From: Thalassia testudinum
Lineage: Eukaryota; Streptophyta; Magnoliopsida; Alismatales; Hydrocharitaceae
Assembly (NCBI GenBank): GCA_037157565.1
Contig: JAZHRO010000054.1
Coordinates: forward strand, 16,413,501 to 16,477,500
Length of the DNA stretch: 64,000 bases
Direction of reading: 5' to 3'
In this document: piece by piece, positions 48,633-59,054 of the stretch
Layout: each line of letters starts with the position of its first letter
How positions within the stretch are numbered: position 1 is the stretch's first letter
Translations under genes and position numbers: made by a program
The notes under the pieces: generated by a model
Told to the model about the DNA's origin: nothing
Databases searched by the model: none
What the model saw: only the letters and a program-made list of their open reading frames with translations

Positions 48633-49170
48633 AAAACTGACGTGCGCTTGTGCGTGTGTTTTAAGAAGTGTCGTTATAGTCGCACTTGCAACGCTGTTTT
48701 AAAGTAAAGAAACGAAGGTGAGTCCGAGTGTCGGTCTCAGGGAGGTGTGAAAATCAGATTTTTCTTGTCACTTGTTGTCACGGAAAGCGCGGAGTTTTGC
48801 TTGCAAAAGGTGAGGTTTGAAAAGCGAGAGAGAGATAGAGAGAGAGAGATTTGGGTTAGAGTTGTTTCTTGCTTGATCATGCAACTTAAACAGAAATTAA
48901 AGTAAACAACTGAACAGAAAGTAACTTCATTAATCATGCAACTTTAGTTCACAAATTACAACATTTGATACATGCTCAAACTTAAGGAAAGCTTAAAAGA
49001 GAGAAAGAGAGAAAGAGGGGGGGGGAGAGGGCGAGGCAGCCACGGCGGTGGAGGAGGCACCGTCGGCAGCTCGTCGTCTCCGGCGATTACAAGAGGGCCT
49101 AAAGTTAGGTAAGAGAGGGGGAGAGTAGTTGCAAGGGAAGTGAATGCTTTGAATGAGTGGTTGGAGGGGG

Positions 49171-49178
49171 TTTAAATA
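49171..49178 (-). promoter_or_regulatory. Candidate TATA box of the Athila 5' LTR
   Basis: Minus strand TATTTAAA within CTCTATTTAAACCCC, about 865 bp from the LTR start; the same sequence is kept in the 3' LTR near 39,709. It would place transcription start near 49,140 and U5 to the inner end. Confidence 0.45.
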
Positions 49179-49549
49179 GAGAGAAGGGCTTTCTAAAAGA
49201 AGAAGGGGCTTTAGCGACGTCCGAGACGTCGCTAAAACTATTCCAAAAGCATCGGTGAAGCCCTCCAGCCCACCGGTCAACCGTCCGCACCGTTCTACTT
49301 CGCTCCCGATCTGTGGTCGCTGTGTGAGAGCCGTCCGATCGACGATCGGACGGCTGAGATCTTCCCTTGGATGCGCTCGGATCATACCTTGGGCGCGCGT
49401 GTGCGCGGGCGTCGTCGCCTGGCGTGCACGTGCGCGTGGGCGCTTGCGATTCTAGGGCACGCCGTGTGGCGCAATCTCGGCCGCCCGCTGCTGATCGGGC
49501 GACCCAATTTCGCCGCGCACTCCTTCGTCTTTAATTCTCCGCATCGTGC

Positions 49550-49601
49550 GGCTCGAACCCGCGTCGCGTGCGTGCAGGTGTGCACGCTAACTGGTGCGCC
49601 A
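49550..49601 (-). other. tRNA-like module (A and B boxes) in the Athila 5' LTR
   Basis: On the minus strand TGGCGCACCAGTTAGCG is followed after 24 nt by GGGTTCGAGCC. These resemble the pol III A and B boxes at the spacing of a tRNA's D and T arms. The acceptor stem is not convincingly paired, so it is tRNA-like and not a tRNA gene. Confidence 0.55.
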
Positions 49602-50040
49602 CGCCTGCGCTTTTTCGCGGCGACTGCGGGTGGGCGCGCGGTTCTCGGCCGCCCGATCGAAGATCGACGGCCGAGATTTGATCTCAGTTGAAGGAAGAGT
49701 GGCGGGCGGTTGAGTGGGGGCGACATGGCGCAACGAGGGCCATTGATCACCAGATCAACGGTCAGAACTTCTTGGGCCCATTGTAGGAGCTCCGGATGTC
49801 GGATTTGGCCGATCTTGAGTCTGTTGGACTCCATTCGTCGTTCTGAATCCATCCGTGTGGTCCGATTGCTCATCTGAGGTTTGCTTTGATAAGTGCTTAC
49901 ACAAATGGCCATTAATACAGTTTTATAAGCAATCTTGGTATATGATGCATGCAATTCTCCCATTCTACTTATGTTGTGCCTTTTAGTTTTAAGATGGGCC
50001 CTATTTAACAGAATTATCACCCCCATGTGCAGTGTTATCA

Positions 50041-51297
50041 TCCCCCCCCCCACCCCCTGTACAGACACATATATCCATCCTGGTACACTTACATAGTCTC
50101 CTTTTATAGGGAAGGCGAAGGAGCCAGTCATCCCTAAGTTTGTGATGTTACCCAAGTCTGAGGATGAGGTTGACAGTTATGACCTTGACCAAGACAAGGG
50201 GGATGGGAACAACGTACATGACTCCCATGACGACGAGGATGAGGAGGGGGACGAGGGGGAGGATGAGAGGGATGTTGAGGTTTGTCACCCTGAGGCCAAC
50301 CTAGACCCTGATCAGGCAGGGCCCAGTACTACTGGGAAGTAAATTATTATTTTCTATATTTTGAAAGTTTTTAAATTTCATATTTACCCTTTATTCGTAA
50401 TACTATTGTTATTAATTTCAGTGAAGAAGAAAGAAAAATGCCCGACGAGAAATAGAGACTTGGAGGCTATACTAAAGGGCATGGGGGTAAATGTGAAGAT
50501 CACCCCTTGTGGGGAAGATCTCGACCACCCTCCATTTAGCAGCAGGCTCTCCAAAGTTGTGAAGAACATCATCCCCCTCTCTTGTTTTGATTGGTAGATT
50601 ATCTCAAAGGAGATCAAAAGGGAGATCATTTGTCAGTTAGAAGTAATTAATATATATTCAGGTCTATATACATTTCTTTTAATGTGATTTGATGTATATA
50701 AATTCTTAATTTATAAGTGATCTTTGATTGGGGAGACGATTTAGAGGCCTCCAAGTATATCCTTAGCCATGCGTTGAGGCATCATCATGATTGGAGACTT
50801 CATATAAAAAAGACGGTAAGTAAAATATTTTTAAATTTCTTTGATATATATATTTTAATTATATAATTTATTTTTTTTGCTATTTAGAATTTTGCAAATA
50901 GGTTATATGAGGAGGCCTTAAGGAATGTACCTCCTTCTATACTGCCAGAGATATGGAAGGATTGTTGTCAGCATTGGAGGAAGCCTTAGATGGAGGTAGT
51001 TAAATAACATGTTATGCATTAAAATTTAATTATTATTAATTTGTTTACTAATAAAAATATATATAAATAATTTTTACAGGATCAAGCGAAGAAGAACAAG
51101 GCCAACAGGGCCAAAGCTCCACCGTAGCTCATGTTTTGGGTCGAATGAGTATTGATAAGCTCAAGACAAGATTTGTAAATACATTTCCTAGTTATTTATA
51201 TTTCTAATTAACATGCATGTAACTTTAAATTATTAATTATCTTTTATATTTACTTAATTTTAGGTGAATATAGATGACGGTGCCCAATTGGATGTTA
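50041..51297 (+). pseudogene. 3' part of the CACTA-type Transposase_24-like gene
   Basis: The exon split by Athila continues to about 50,341 with an acidic Asp/Glu-rich stretch. Later exons encode DLEAILKGMGVNVKITPCG (about 50,460-50,515), HHHDWRLHIKKT (near 50,783-50,816), RLYEEALRNVPPSILPEIW (near 50,900-50,957) and KKNKANRAK (near 51,085-51,112). The order of a WR-type motif, a PP-x-LPE-x-W motif and a KKNKANRAK motif is that of the plant Ptta/En/Spm family (Transposase_24). Stops occur at 50,596, after HWRKP and after KAPP, so it is not functional. Introns at the usual places are still recognisable by GTAAG and CAG ends. Confidence 0.68.
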
Positions 51298-52003
51298 GTT
51301 TGTAGTAATGTAATATTTATTCCGTATTATATTTATTTTATTAAATGTTATGTGACCGCGTTATTTTAGTTTTAGAAAATATAAATCAAGATCGTTGAAG
51401 TACAGAAATCGAGTGGCGAACAACGCAAATCAAAACAAATTAAATAAACTACTCACGACGGGAGCGAGTCGTATCCACAGAGAGGTAATGACCTATTAAA
51501 ACTCGTTACTATTAAAATCCAATGTTTACTATTTATTTCTCTCAAAAATTGTTTCAAAAACCACGTTAGATATGTGTTTAAGTGAAAGTGTAAGTTGAAA
51601 TTACATTCATGCCCAACAGGAGGGAGTTCAATGCAATGTTCGCAATAATAAAATATAAATAAAAAGTGGCAATGGCACAAACCTGTTGGTGCTTGTGAGC
51701 GGGAGGTGTGGGGAGAGAAGTACGTGCGGCGAGCTGCTGGTGTGTGTGCGCGTGTGATCGTGGTGAGGTAGACGTGCGTGCAGCAGCTGAAGGTGGAGAT
51801 GGCAGTGCACTGCGTGCGTGCCGCAGCTGAAGGTGGAGAGGGCGGCTTTTGTGGTTCGGTGGCGTGGAGGTTGATGAAGAAGAGGAAGAAGTGAAGATGG
51901 TGGTGGTGAGGATGACTGTGAACAAGGGGATTTGGTGTTGGTGGTCAGACGGTGGAGGTGAGGTTGTAGTGGGAAGCTTTGCGATTGGTGATGTGAGTTG
52001 TCA
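51298..52003. other. Unclassified repeat-like sequence flanking the composite element
   Basis: Contains GACGGGAGCGAGTCGTATCC and CACAGAGAGG near 51,460-51,484, a phrase also typical of the LTR or leader of gypsy elements (the Athila LTR has an analogous GAGTCCGAGTGTCTG). The flank resumes after 61,381, so this may be an old LTR into which the composite was inserted. No gene recognised. Confidence 0.35.
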
Positions 52004-52008
52004 CCCCA

Positions 52009-52868
52009 TGTTACGACCCGATTCTCGAATCCCTACGAGATATGAGAATCGGACCGACTCGACTGATCCCAAGACCCAGTCGTCCAACGAGAAAGTAACC
52101 AAATAAGCAGTAAAATAAACCACATTCACCATGCATATAACTAGCAGTAACAAAAGTACAGCAATAAAGAAAAGAACTACTACAGTACACACCACCGCAA
52201 CAGTAGAGAATTAAACAGGTACATAAACATGATGCTTACAACAAAAGAGTACAGTTGTAACAGAAAATACTCACTACAACAGAAGAAACGGTACAGTAGG
52301 TACAACACAAGTAAAACTACTGGGCTCTCTTAGGCCTAGCATCCTCTGCAACCGCAGGCTCTGGCTGCTCAACACCTGGTCCTGAAAAGGTGACAAAGAT
52401 GACACATCAGCAAAACACTGAGTAGAGTGGCAACCAACTAGCTAAGAAAAATAGTAAGGTGGACAAGTAGCTATTATTTTTAATTTCTTTCTTTATTTTC
52501 TATTCACTCATTCTTGAATTATTTCTCAAATCTTTCTCTTGATCTTGAATGTTCCTCGTGGGAACGATCTTGATTGCAGTCTTTTCCGAAAAGTGGAAGT
52601 AGCACGTGGTGCTCTCCGGGCCGGGAGAGTCCCCCGTGGTGGTCCTACCCTCAGTCAACCACCCCAAGGTCACTGACAGAAGTAACGCTGACTATGGCAC
52701 GCGCGATAAACGCACGGGTAGCTACCTCGCACTGGCACACGGTCAGTCGTTTCCGTTAACGGGTGCGCCCCAAAGTACAGCACGGAACCAGTATAGGGCA
52801 GAGCCCTCTCAGTAACAGGGGTCTAGCCCCTCCACAGTAACCAAACAGGGGTCTTGCCCCTCCACAGT
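52009..52868 (-). mobile_element. Family T LTR piece F (truncated)
   Basis: Matches the first 860 bp of LTRs D, E and G in the same orientation, then breaks after CCTCCACAGT and joins the integrase fragment. Confidence 0.85.
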
Positions 52869-53320
52869 ATGAGCACACGATATAGACACTTGAGGACCTT
52901 TTGCGTGCTTGTGTTCTGGACTGGAGGGGCTCTTGGGAGGAGCACTTGCCCCTGGCGGAGTTTGCATATAATAACAGTTATCACTCGAGCATCGGCATGG
53001 CTCCCTACGAGGCTCTGTACGGACGGAGGTGTACGGCACCCTTGAGTTGGGTTGAGGTGGGGACCAAGTGGGAGGTTGGCCCCAGGCTGATCCGGCAGTG
53101 TCAGGAGGTAGTCGAGCAGATTCACAGGCGACTCCGCACTATCAGGAGCAGGTAGAAGAGCTATGCAGATTCTCGACAGAGCCGTCCGCACTCTGAGACG
53201 GAAGCAAGTACCCTCGGTGAAGGTTTTGTGGAGGAGCTAGCGGTACAAGGAGGCTACCTGGGAGCCTGAGGCGGCGATGCAGGAGCGGTACCTGGAGCTT
53301 TTTGAGGGTACGTAGTAACA
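52869..53320 (+). pseudogene. Ty3/gypsy (chromovirus-like) integrase C-terminal fragment
   Basis: The frame encodes EEHLPLAEFAYNNSYHSSIG and MAPYEALYGRRCTAPLSW, the well-known end of the gypsy integrase core, then GPRLIRQ and a SRQKSYAD-type motif. After a deletion, VKVLWRS, EATWEPEAAM and ERYLELFEG follow (53,217-53,315), the C-terminal part typical of Tekay/Del-type chromoviruses with a chromodomain-like tail. The catalytic triad is missing and there are stops (near 52,880 and 53,238). It is the only coding sequence tied to family T LTRs here, and it is the basis for calling them Ty3/gypsy. Confidence 0.85.
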
Positions 53321-53369
53321 TTGGTTGGCGTGGTTTCGTCTTTTTGTGTTTTTATGTTTATTATGGTTT

Positions 53370-56160
53370 AGTTACAATCAGTCGTTATAGTATGTGACAA
53401 AAAAGTTACCAGATTACTACAAGATTTTTTTACTTGGAACAAGGTTTTCCCGAGATAGAACTCAGGGAACAACTATGTTTCTAGAAGCATACATAAGTTC
53501 TCAATTAGGTTACAAAAATAAAAGAGAGAGAGAGTTTTGTTGGCTTCTTCTTCTCTCTTCTTTTTCTTTCTTTTCTTCTTCTCTTTGCTTTCCTTGCTCT
53601 TCTTCGGTCTTGCCTTCTCTTTTCTCTTTTTCTTCTTTGCCTTCTTCTTCTGTTCTTTTTTTTCTTTCTTTCTGGCGGTTGTGTCTTCTTCCTTCTTTTT
53701 CTTCTTTTCTTCTTCTCTTCTCTTTCTTCTTTTTCTTCCTGCCTTCTTCTTCTTCTTGGTGGCTGCACAGGCTTCTTTCTTCTTCTGCGACTGTAGTGAT
53801 TCCGACGTCTGATGTAATGCTTAGACGACTTATCTGTGGCTTTGCTACAGTGCCTTCCTTCTTCTTTCTTCTTCTGTTTCTCTCCTTCCTTCCTTCCTTC
53901 TTCAGCTGCCCCGAGAGGCTAAGGCTTCGGCCGCTTCTCTTCTTCTTCTTTTCCTTCCTGCCTTCTTCTTCTTCTTTTCTTCCTGCACGCTCACACAAAG
54001 GTCAGAGCAAAACCTACCCCTACCCCTTCCCCGCGTCTCTCTCTTTCTCAGAATTCTCTCTTAGGACTGCTCTCCCAGAGCCGGGTAATCAGGTGCGGGT
54101 ATCGCGCCCGGGACCAGGCCCACCGGCGTGCGGTGGTGGGCGAGGAGTGCGTGGTTCGGGTAGTCAGATCCTGCCCAGACCCGCGGGACGTGAGCGTGGG
54201 CAAGGGCGAGCGAGCGTGTGGCGCGCTGCATGCGGGAGAGGGACCTGACCCCTGTGTTCGAAGGCAGTAAGCCCTAAGCACTTTTTCAATTTAAGTGTGG
54301 GTGCTCAGCCACGCACTTACGAGGTGGGACTAAAGTCCCACCTCCCGATTTGGTGCCCGCAGGAGAGCAATCCGTAGCCAATTGAGGCAGCCTGTAAGGC
54401 CTGCGACCCAGCTGCAGGACTGGGTGCCTTCGCGACTACTGCCCGCACAGCCTGGGACGTGCACCTGGGCTGGAGGATGCCTACAGCTGCAGGTGAAGCT
54501 GCTGCAGCTCGTTGACAATGGCGGCGAGAGGGCGCGAACCTGAAATCATAGTGACGGCCTTTCGGCCAAGTCAGAAGACGTGGACAGCTTCGCCGGAGTG
54601 TGGCGAAGCTCGTGCGGTGGTCGGTGAGGTGCGGGAGTGCGTGCAGAGGCTGACCTAGGTCAGATTGTGGGTGGAAAGGTGAGTTTGTTCGGGGGGTGGT
54701 TGATTGGCACTTGGCAGTGAATGGAGAGGGGGAATTGGTGGTGTGGAGTGTGAGGGAGCTTCTGGGCTGGTCAGCGAGGTGCGAAGGGGTCTGTGGACGT
54801 GGGATGGACTCGCCGGAGAGGGTGATCGGAGGTGGAGAGGATGGTCCTGGACAGTGGCAGTCGGGTGGTCGAAATGGCAGTTTAAAAGGGGGAAAATACA
54901 AGTGAAAGAGAGAGGAAGCTAATTACCTAATTACTCGATGAAGGGGGAGGGAGGAGCAGCCGGCTCATGCTTGCCGGAGCTGGAGACGAAGACGCCCTGG
55001 AGGAGGGTTTCGGCGATGAGGAAGCAGTCGGAGGGCGCCAGCGGGTACAGCCTAGCGCGGACGACAGAGCAGGGTAGACCCTACTGCAGGTACGGCAGCA
55101 AAGTGACGAGGAGGAGGAGGAGGAGATCGTAGGAACCTTCGGGCTCTCTGATCGGAGTAGAAAGGGATGAAGAGGGGGTGTTTTCTCCATCATAGGAAGC
55201 TTGCAGGAGTCGGCAAGGTCTGCCGCTCCTTATAAAGAGCTTGGCGCGCAGAGAGGGGCGAGGTGGCGTCATGCCAGCCTCACCGGAGTATGGCCGAAAG
55301 GGACACCCATACCTTCCGCACGTTCGCACGGAAGGTATGATGGTCGGCAGAGGTCGTGGGCGGGAACCTGCGACAGAGGACGTCACACGGAACCCCCTTC
55401 TGTTCTAGAGGGTGGCAGCCCTGCCCTGCGCGGCGCCATCCTCCGTGCAAGGTCGTTGGAGGCATGGAACTGTGCAGAAGTGGCAGGGAGGACCGTTCTG
55501 CAAAGAACGATGAAAAGTTGGGGGCCTAAATGCAAGGGTTTCAAAAGATAAGGGTCAGAAAGTAAACAAAGAGAACCAAATTGTAAAGTTGGTCAAAGAG
55601 GTCTCTTCTTAGGCTCAAGTTTTTACACTAGAATAATTTGAACCTAAGGATTTTAATGGTGAATTTTAATTCTAGGTTAGACCATGTTTGACCGGTCAAT
55701 TTTCGTAAAACCTAAATTAAGTTATTAATTGGGCATGTTTCTCTTTTTAGGTCAAAATAAGTTTCTAAGGCCAAATTAAATGTTTTAAACCCTAAAGAAT
55801 ATTTTTATATGAATTTTAGAGGGTTTAGTTAATTTTTATCCTGCCTCGAACCTCGTGAATTGAAGTGGATTTATTTTAGGGTTACAGAATATTATTTAAT
55901 TCCTAGAAGTTGCTATAACCCTTTTTAGATCAGATCATTCCACTTCCCTTCTTGTTAAGCTTGTTTGACCTGTGTTTAGACCATTAATTTCCATATTTGC
56001 AAACTGCATTGGTGAAATTGCAGTTTTACCCCTTATGATTTATTTTATTCTTAAACTCAGAATTCTCTGAGTTAAGCCATTCTTTGGGTCTTGTAGGAGC
56101 TTTTTCTCACATATCTGGATTAGACTGTGCTAGTTAGGGTTCATGATGAGGTTCACATCA
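53370..56160 (-). mobile_element. Family P LTR copy P2
   Basis: Ends GATGAGGTTCACATCA at 56,160, colinear with P1 throughout, including the pyrimidine tract (53,520-53,990; GA on the minus strand), GGTGGGACTAAAGTCCCACC (54,323-54,342) and the AT-rich 55,490-56,160 part. The left edge is set by alignment to P1. I could not find a matching TSD, so it may be a few tens of bases off. It interrupts the internal 3' region of the family T element. Frames across it are low-complexity and not genes. Confidence 0.75.
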
Positions 56161-56277
56161 ATACGTCTTTTCGGACCGGCTTCGATCCTCTTTGAGTTTG
56201 TTATGCATATATCGTTCTTTTCTGCACCCTAGTTAGTGCAAGTTTCGAGGACGAAACTTCCTTAGAGTTTGTTATGT
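56161..56277 (+). mobile_element. Internal 3' end of a family T element
   Basis: Contains AAGTTTCGAGGACGAAACTT, a phrase that in plant Tekay-type chromoviruses lies just upstream of the polypurine tract and 3' LTR. LTR C begins 39 bp further on. The purine tract itself is decayed. Confidence 0.7.
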
Positions 56278-59019
56278 TGTTAAGACCCTGGCATCAAACA
56301 TCTTTTAAGATGTTTGGGAGTTGGTCCAGACGTCTGGAAGCCTTCCCAGACGTCTGGAAATTAATTCTTGAGGTGTACGAATTCGCGTTTGCGTGCATGT
56401 GCGCGCAGACTGACCCGTTGCCCTCTTTTCTTCTCTCTCTTCCCTCCTCATCCTGCAGGCACATCTTTTCTTCCTCTCTCTCTCCCCACGACGCCTTCAA
56501 ATACCTTCCCCCCCTCTCCTCTCCCTCACCATCCCTCCACCGTCTCCTCCTTCTTCTTGCTAGTGTGAGAGTGAGAGGGCGAGGGTAGCAGCTGCTACCG
56601 GGTGTGCCCGGGGAGGAGGTGCAGCAAGAGGGAGAAGAGGTAGAGCGCGAGTGTGTGAGCTCACCAGAGCAGCCAAGGCTGGCCGACGGGCGCGCAGTGG
56701 GAGCGTGGCGCTGGGGAGGTGCTGCTGCAGCTCAGGCAGCAAGCGAGCGCGGTGCGGCACAGCCGTGCGCAGCAGGCGGAGGGCGAGGAGGTCCTGATTC
56801 TGGGAAAATTTCCCAAAATCAAATGTCTGGACCTACGTCCAGACGGCGTGGGGGACGTCTAGAGTGAGATCCAGACGTCTGAAAGGTACAATAAATCTTT
56901 TCCTTCTCCTTTAGCGTGTACGGCCATGCAGGCTGTTCCGCCGAAGGATCTACTTCCTTGCCGTGCTGAGATCGATTGCGTACACGTGTAGGGTTCGTTC
57001 GGGAAGGCGCAAGGGCACGCCCTCCCACACAGGTCGAACGTCTGGGCACTGCACCAGATGGCAGATAGGGTCTCCAGACATCCAGAGTGATAGTCGGACG
57101 TCTGGAACTAAGTCTAGACTATTTAGCGGGATTCTGGACGTCTGAAGAACCACGCAGAAATAAGGTATGACCTGAACTATCGTTTAAGATGTCTGGAAGA
57201 TGTTCCAGATGTCTGATTTGGGGCAGACTGGTTGTTTTTGATCCGTTTAGGATCCGTTTGAAGTCCGTTTTCCGCGTTTCAAATTTCGTTCTTCTCAGAA
57301 TTAGTTCCTCTACTTGTTTACAGTACTTGTATTCTGTTGTGAGTAGTTCCTTGTGTTTGATCCTTGTGTTAGGACCCCATTCCATTGCAGCTCTAGGGGT
57401 TGCAGAGGCACGCAGACCTCTCGATCATGCCCCCAATACTCCTGATTTTGCGGGTAGAGTGGCTCCCTTTAATTGTTTATCAACAATTATGCACTTGTGA
57501 GATAATTAATAGATTCTAAGGTATGGCATGAACCCTAGGATTGGAAAACTAGATTGAATGATAGATCCTAGGGTATGGCATGAATCCTAGGACTGGAAAA
57601 CTAGATTGAATGATAGATCCTAGGGTGTGGCATGAATCCTAGGAACAGAAACACCAAACGAATGTCGTGAATATATGGATGGCAGTCTTGGAAAAGTAGA
57701 AAGAAAAATGATAATTGCCTGTAATTGGATAACAGTTGCTTGTTTATAAATGGATATTAACTGTTGAGAATATGGGATATATGAATATAAAGCTGAAATA
57801 ATGAAACCTAAATTGGTTTAGTTAAAGAAATATGAGCATGAACCCTATGGGGAATTAGGAGTAGAGCTCTTGAGAGGTGAATGGAATGGAATTGGGGAAG
57901 TGAGCTGGCCCTTGAGTACGGAGTACCAAGGAGAACTACTGTCCCCCTGTTTAGTGTAGAGCGGAGCTAGCCGCCCCAAGGACCCGGGGTTAGGTTCTGT
58001 TCACTTTGTACCGACTTTTGGCCATCGCGTACACAGTATCGGGGAGAGCTACTAGTGTAGGGAGAGCACTAGCTACCCCAAGGGCCCCGGGGTTCTGCTA
58101 GCCTTCCTACACCGACTTGTTAGGCCCACTGGGCAAACCAGGGTAGTCAGGCGATGACGCACGGACTGTGGAGGGGCAAGACCCCTGTTTGGTTACTGTG
58201 GAGGGATTAGACCCCTGTTACTGAGAGGGCTCTACCCTATACTGGTTTCATTTTGTGCTTTGGGGCGCACCCGTTAACGGAAATGACTGACCGCGTGCCA
58301 GTGCGGGGTAGCTACCCGTGCGTTTATCACGCGTGCCGTAGTCACCGTTATGTCAGTGACCTTGAGGTGGTTGACTGAGGGTAGGACCACCATGGGGACT
58401 CTCCCGGCCAGGAGAGCACCATGTGCTACTTATACGTTTCGGAAAAGACTGCAATCAAGATTGTTCCCACGAGGAACATTCAAGATCAAGAGAAAGATCT
58501 GAGAAATAATTCAAGAATGAGTGAATAGAAAATAAAGAAAGAAATTAAAAATAACAGCTACTTGTCCACCTTACTGTTTTTCCTAGCTAGTTGGTTTCCA
58601 CTCTACTCAGCGTTTCGCTGACGTATCACCTTTGTCACCTTTTCAAAACCAGGTGTTGAACAGCTAGAGCCTGCGGCTGCAGAGGGTGCTGGGCCTAGTA
58701 GAGCCCAGTAGTTTTACTTGTGTTGTACCTACTATACCGTTTCTTCTGCTATAGTGAGTATTTTCTATTACAACTGTACTCTTTTGTTGTAAGCATCATG
58801 TTTATGTATCTGTTTAATTCTCTACTGTTGCGGTGGTGTGTACTGTAGTAGTTCTTTTCTTTACCGCTGTACTTTTGTTACTGCTAGTTATATGCATGGT
58901 GAATGTGGTTTATTTTACTGCTCTTTTGGTTACTTTCTCGTTGGACGACTGGGTCTTGGGATCAGTTGAGTCGGTCTGATTCTCGTGTCTCGTAGGGATT
59001 CGGGAATCGGGTCGTAACA
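56278..59019 (+). mobile_element. Family T LTR C, complete
   Basis: Runs from TGTTAAGACCC to GGGTCGTAACA, 2,742 bp. It has paired AGACGTCT boxes at both ends of its GC-rich part (56,329-56,360 and 56,820-57,225). It also has a 53-bp tandem repeat with CCTAGG (57,520-57,640) and GTGTAGG/CCTACAC units (57,950-58,110). It is preceded by internal 3' sequence and followed by a primer-binding site, so it has served as both 3' and 5' LTR neighbour. Confidence 0.88.
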
Positions 59020-59022
59020 AGA

Positions 59023-59034
59023 TAGTATTAGAGC
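59023..59034 (+). promoter_or_regulatory. Primer-binding site after LTR C (initiator tRNA-Met type)
   Basis: TAGTATTAGAGC lies 3 bp after the LTR end and differs from the common plant TGGTATCAGAGC by two transitions. AAGGTCGTCC follows, as is usual in plant gypsy elements. Confidence 0.7.
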
Positions 59035-59054
59035 AAGGTCGTCCTGAAAAGTGA

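Larger units (their letters stand above)
39177..50040 (-). mobile_element. Athila-type Ty3/gypsy retrotransposon, complete but defective
   Basis: A 10,864-bp element with two LTRs (39,177-40,563 and 48,638-50,040) and the 5-bp TSD TCCCC at 39,172-39,176 and 50,041-50,045. It has a primer-binding site for tRNA-Asp, gag and pol in the order gag, protease, reverse transcriptase, RNase H, integrase, and a polypurine tract, all on the minus strand. Over the first ~145 bp the two LTRs differ at roughly ten positions by eye, so the insertion is not recent. Stops and frameshifts break pol at several points. No envelope-like ORF is visible in the 1.4 kb between integrase and the 3' LTR, where autonomous Athila elements may carry one. 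It interrupts an exon of a CACTA element. Confidence 0.93.
48638..50040 (-). repeat. Athila 5' LTR
   Basis: 1,403 bp. On the element strand it begins TGATAACACTGCACATG and ends GCGCACGTCA, directly before the primer-binding site. It contains a GC-rich middle with a tRNA-like module, a TATA candidate at 49,171-49,178 and a GA microsatellite near 48,826-48,850. Confidence 0.93.

Noticed and set aside
49382..50155. 257-codon minus-strand frame
   Set aside because: Covers the Athila 5' LTR; the counterpart in the 3' LTR is broken and has no domain.
53394..54248. 284-codon frame, the longest outside Athila gag-pol and the SPL2 gene
   Set aside because: Lies across the pyrimidine tract and GC-rich part of LTR P2; Phe/Ser/Leu low complexity with no homologue-like motif.
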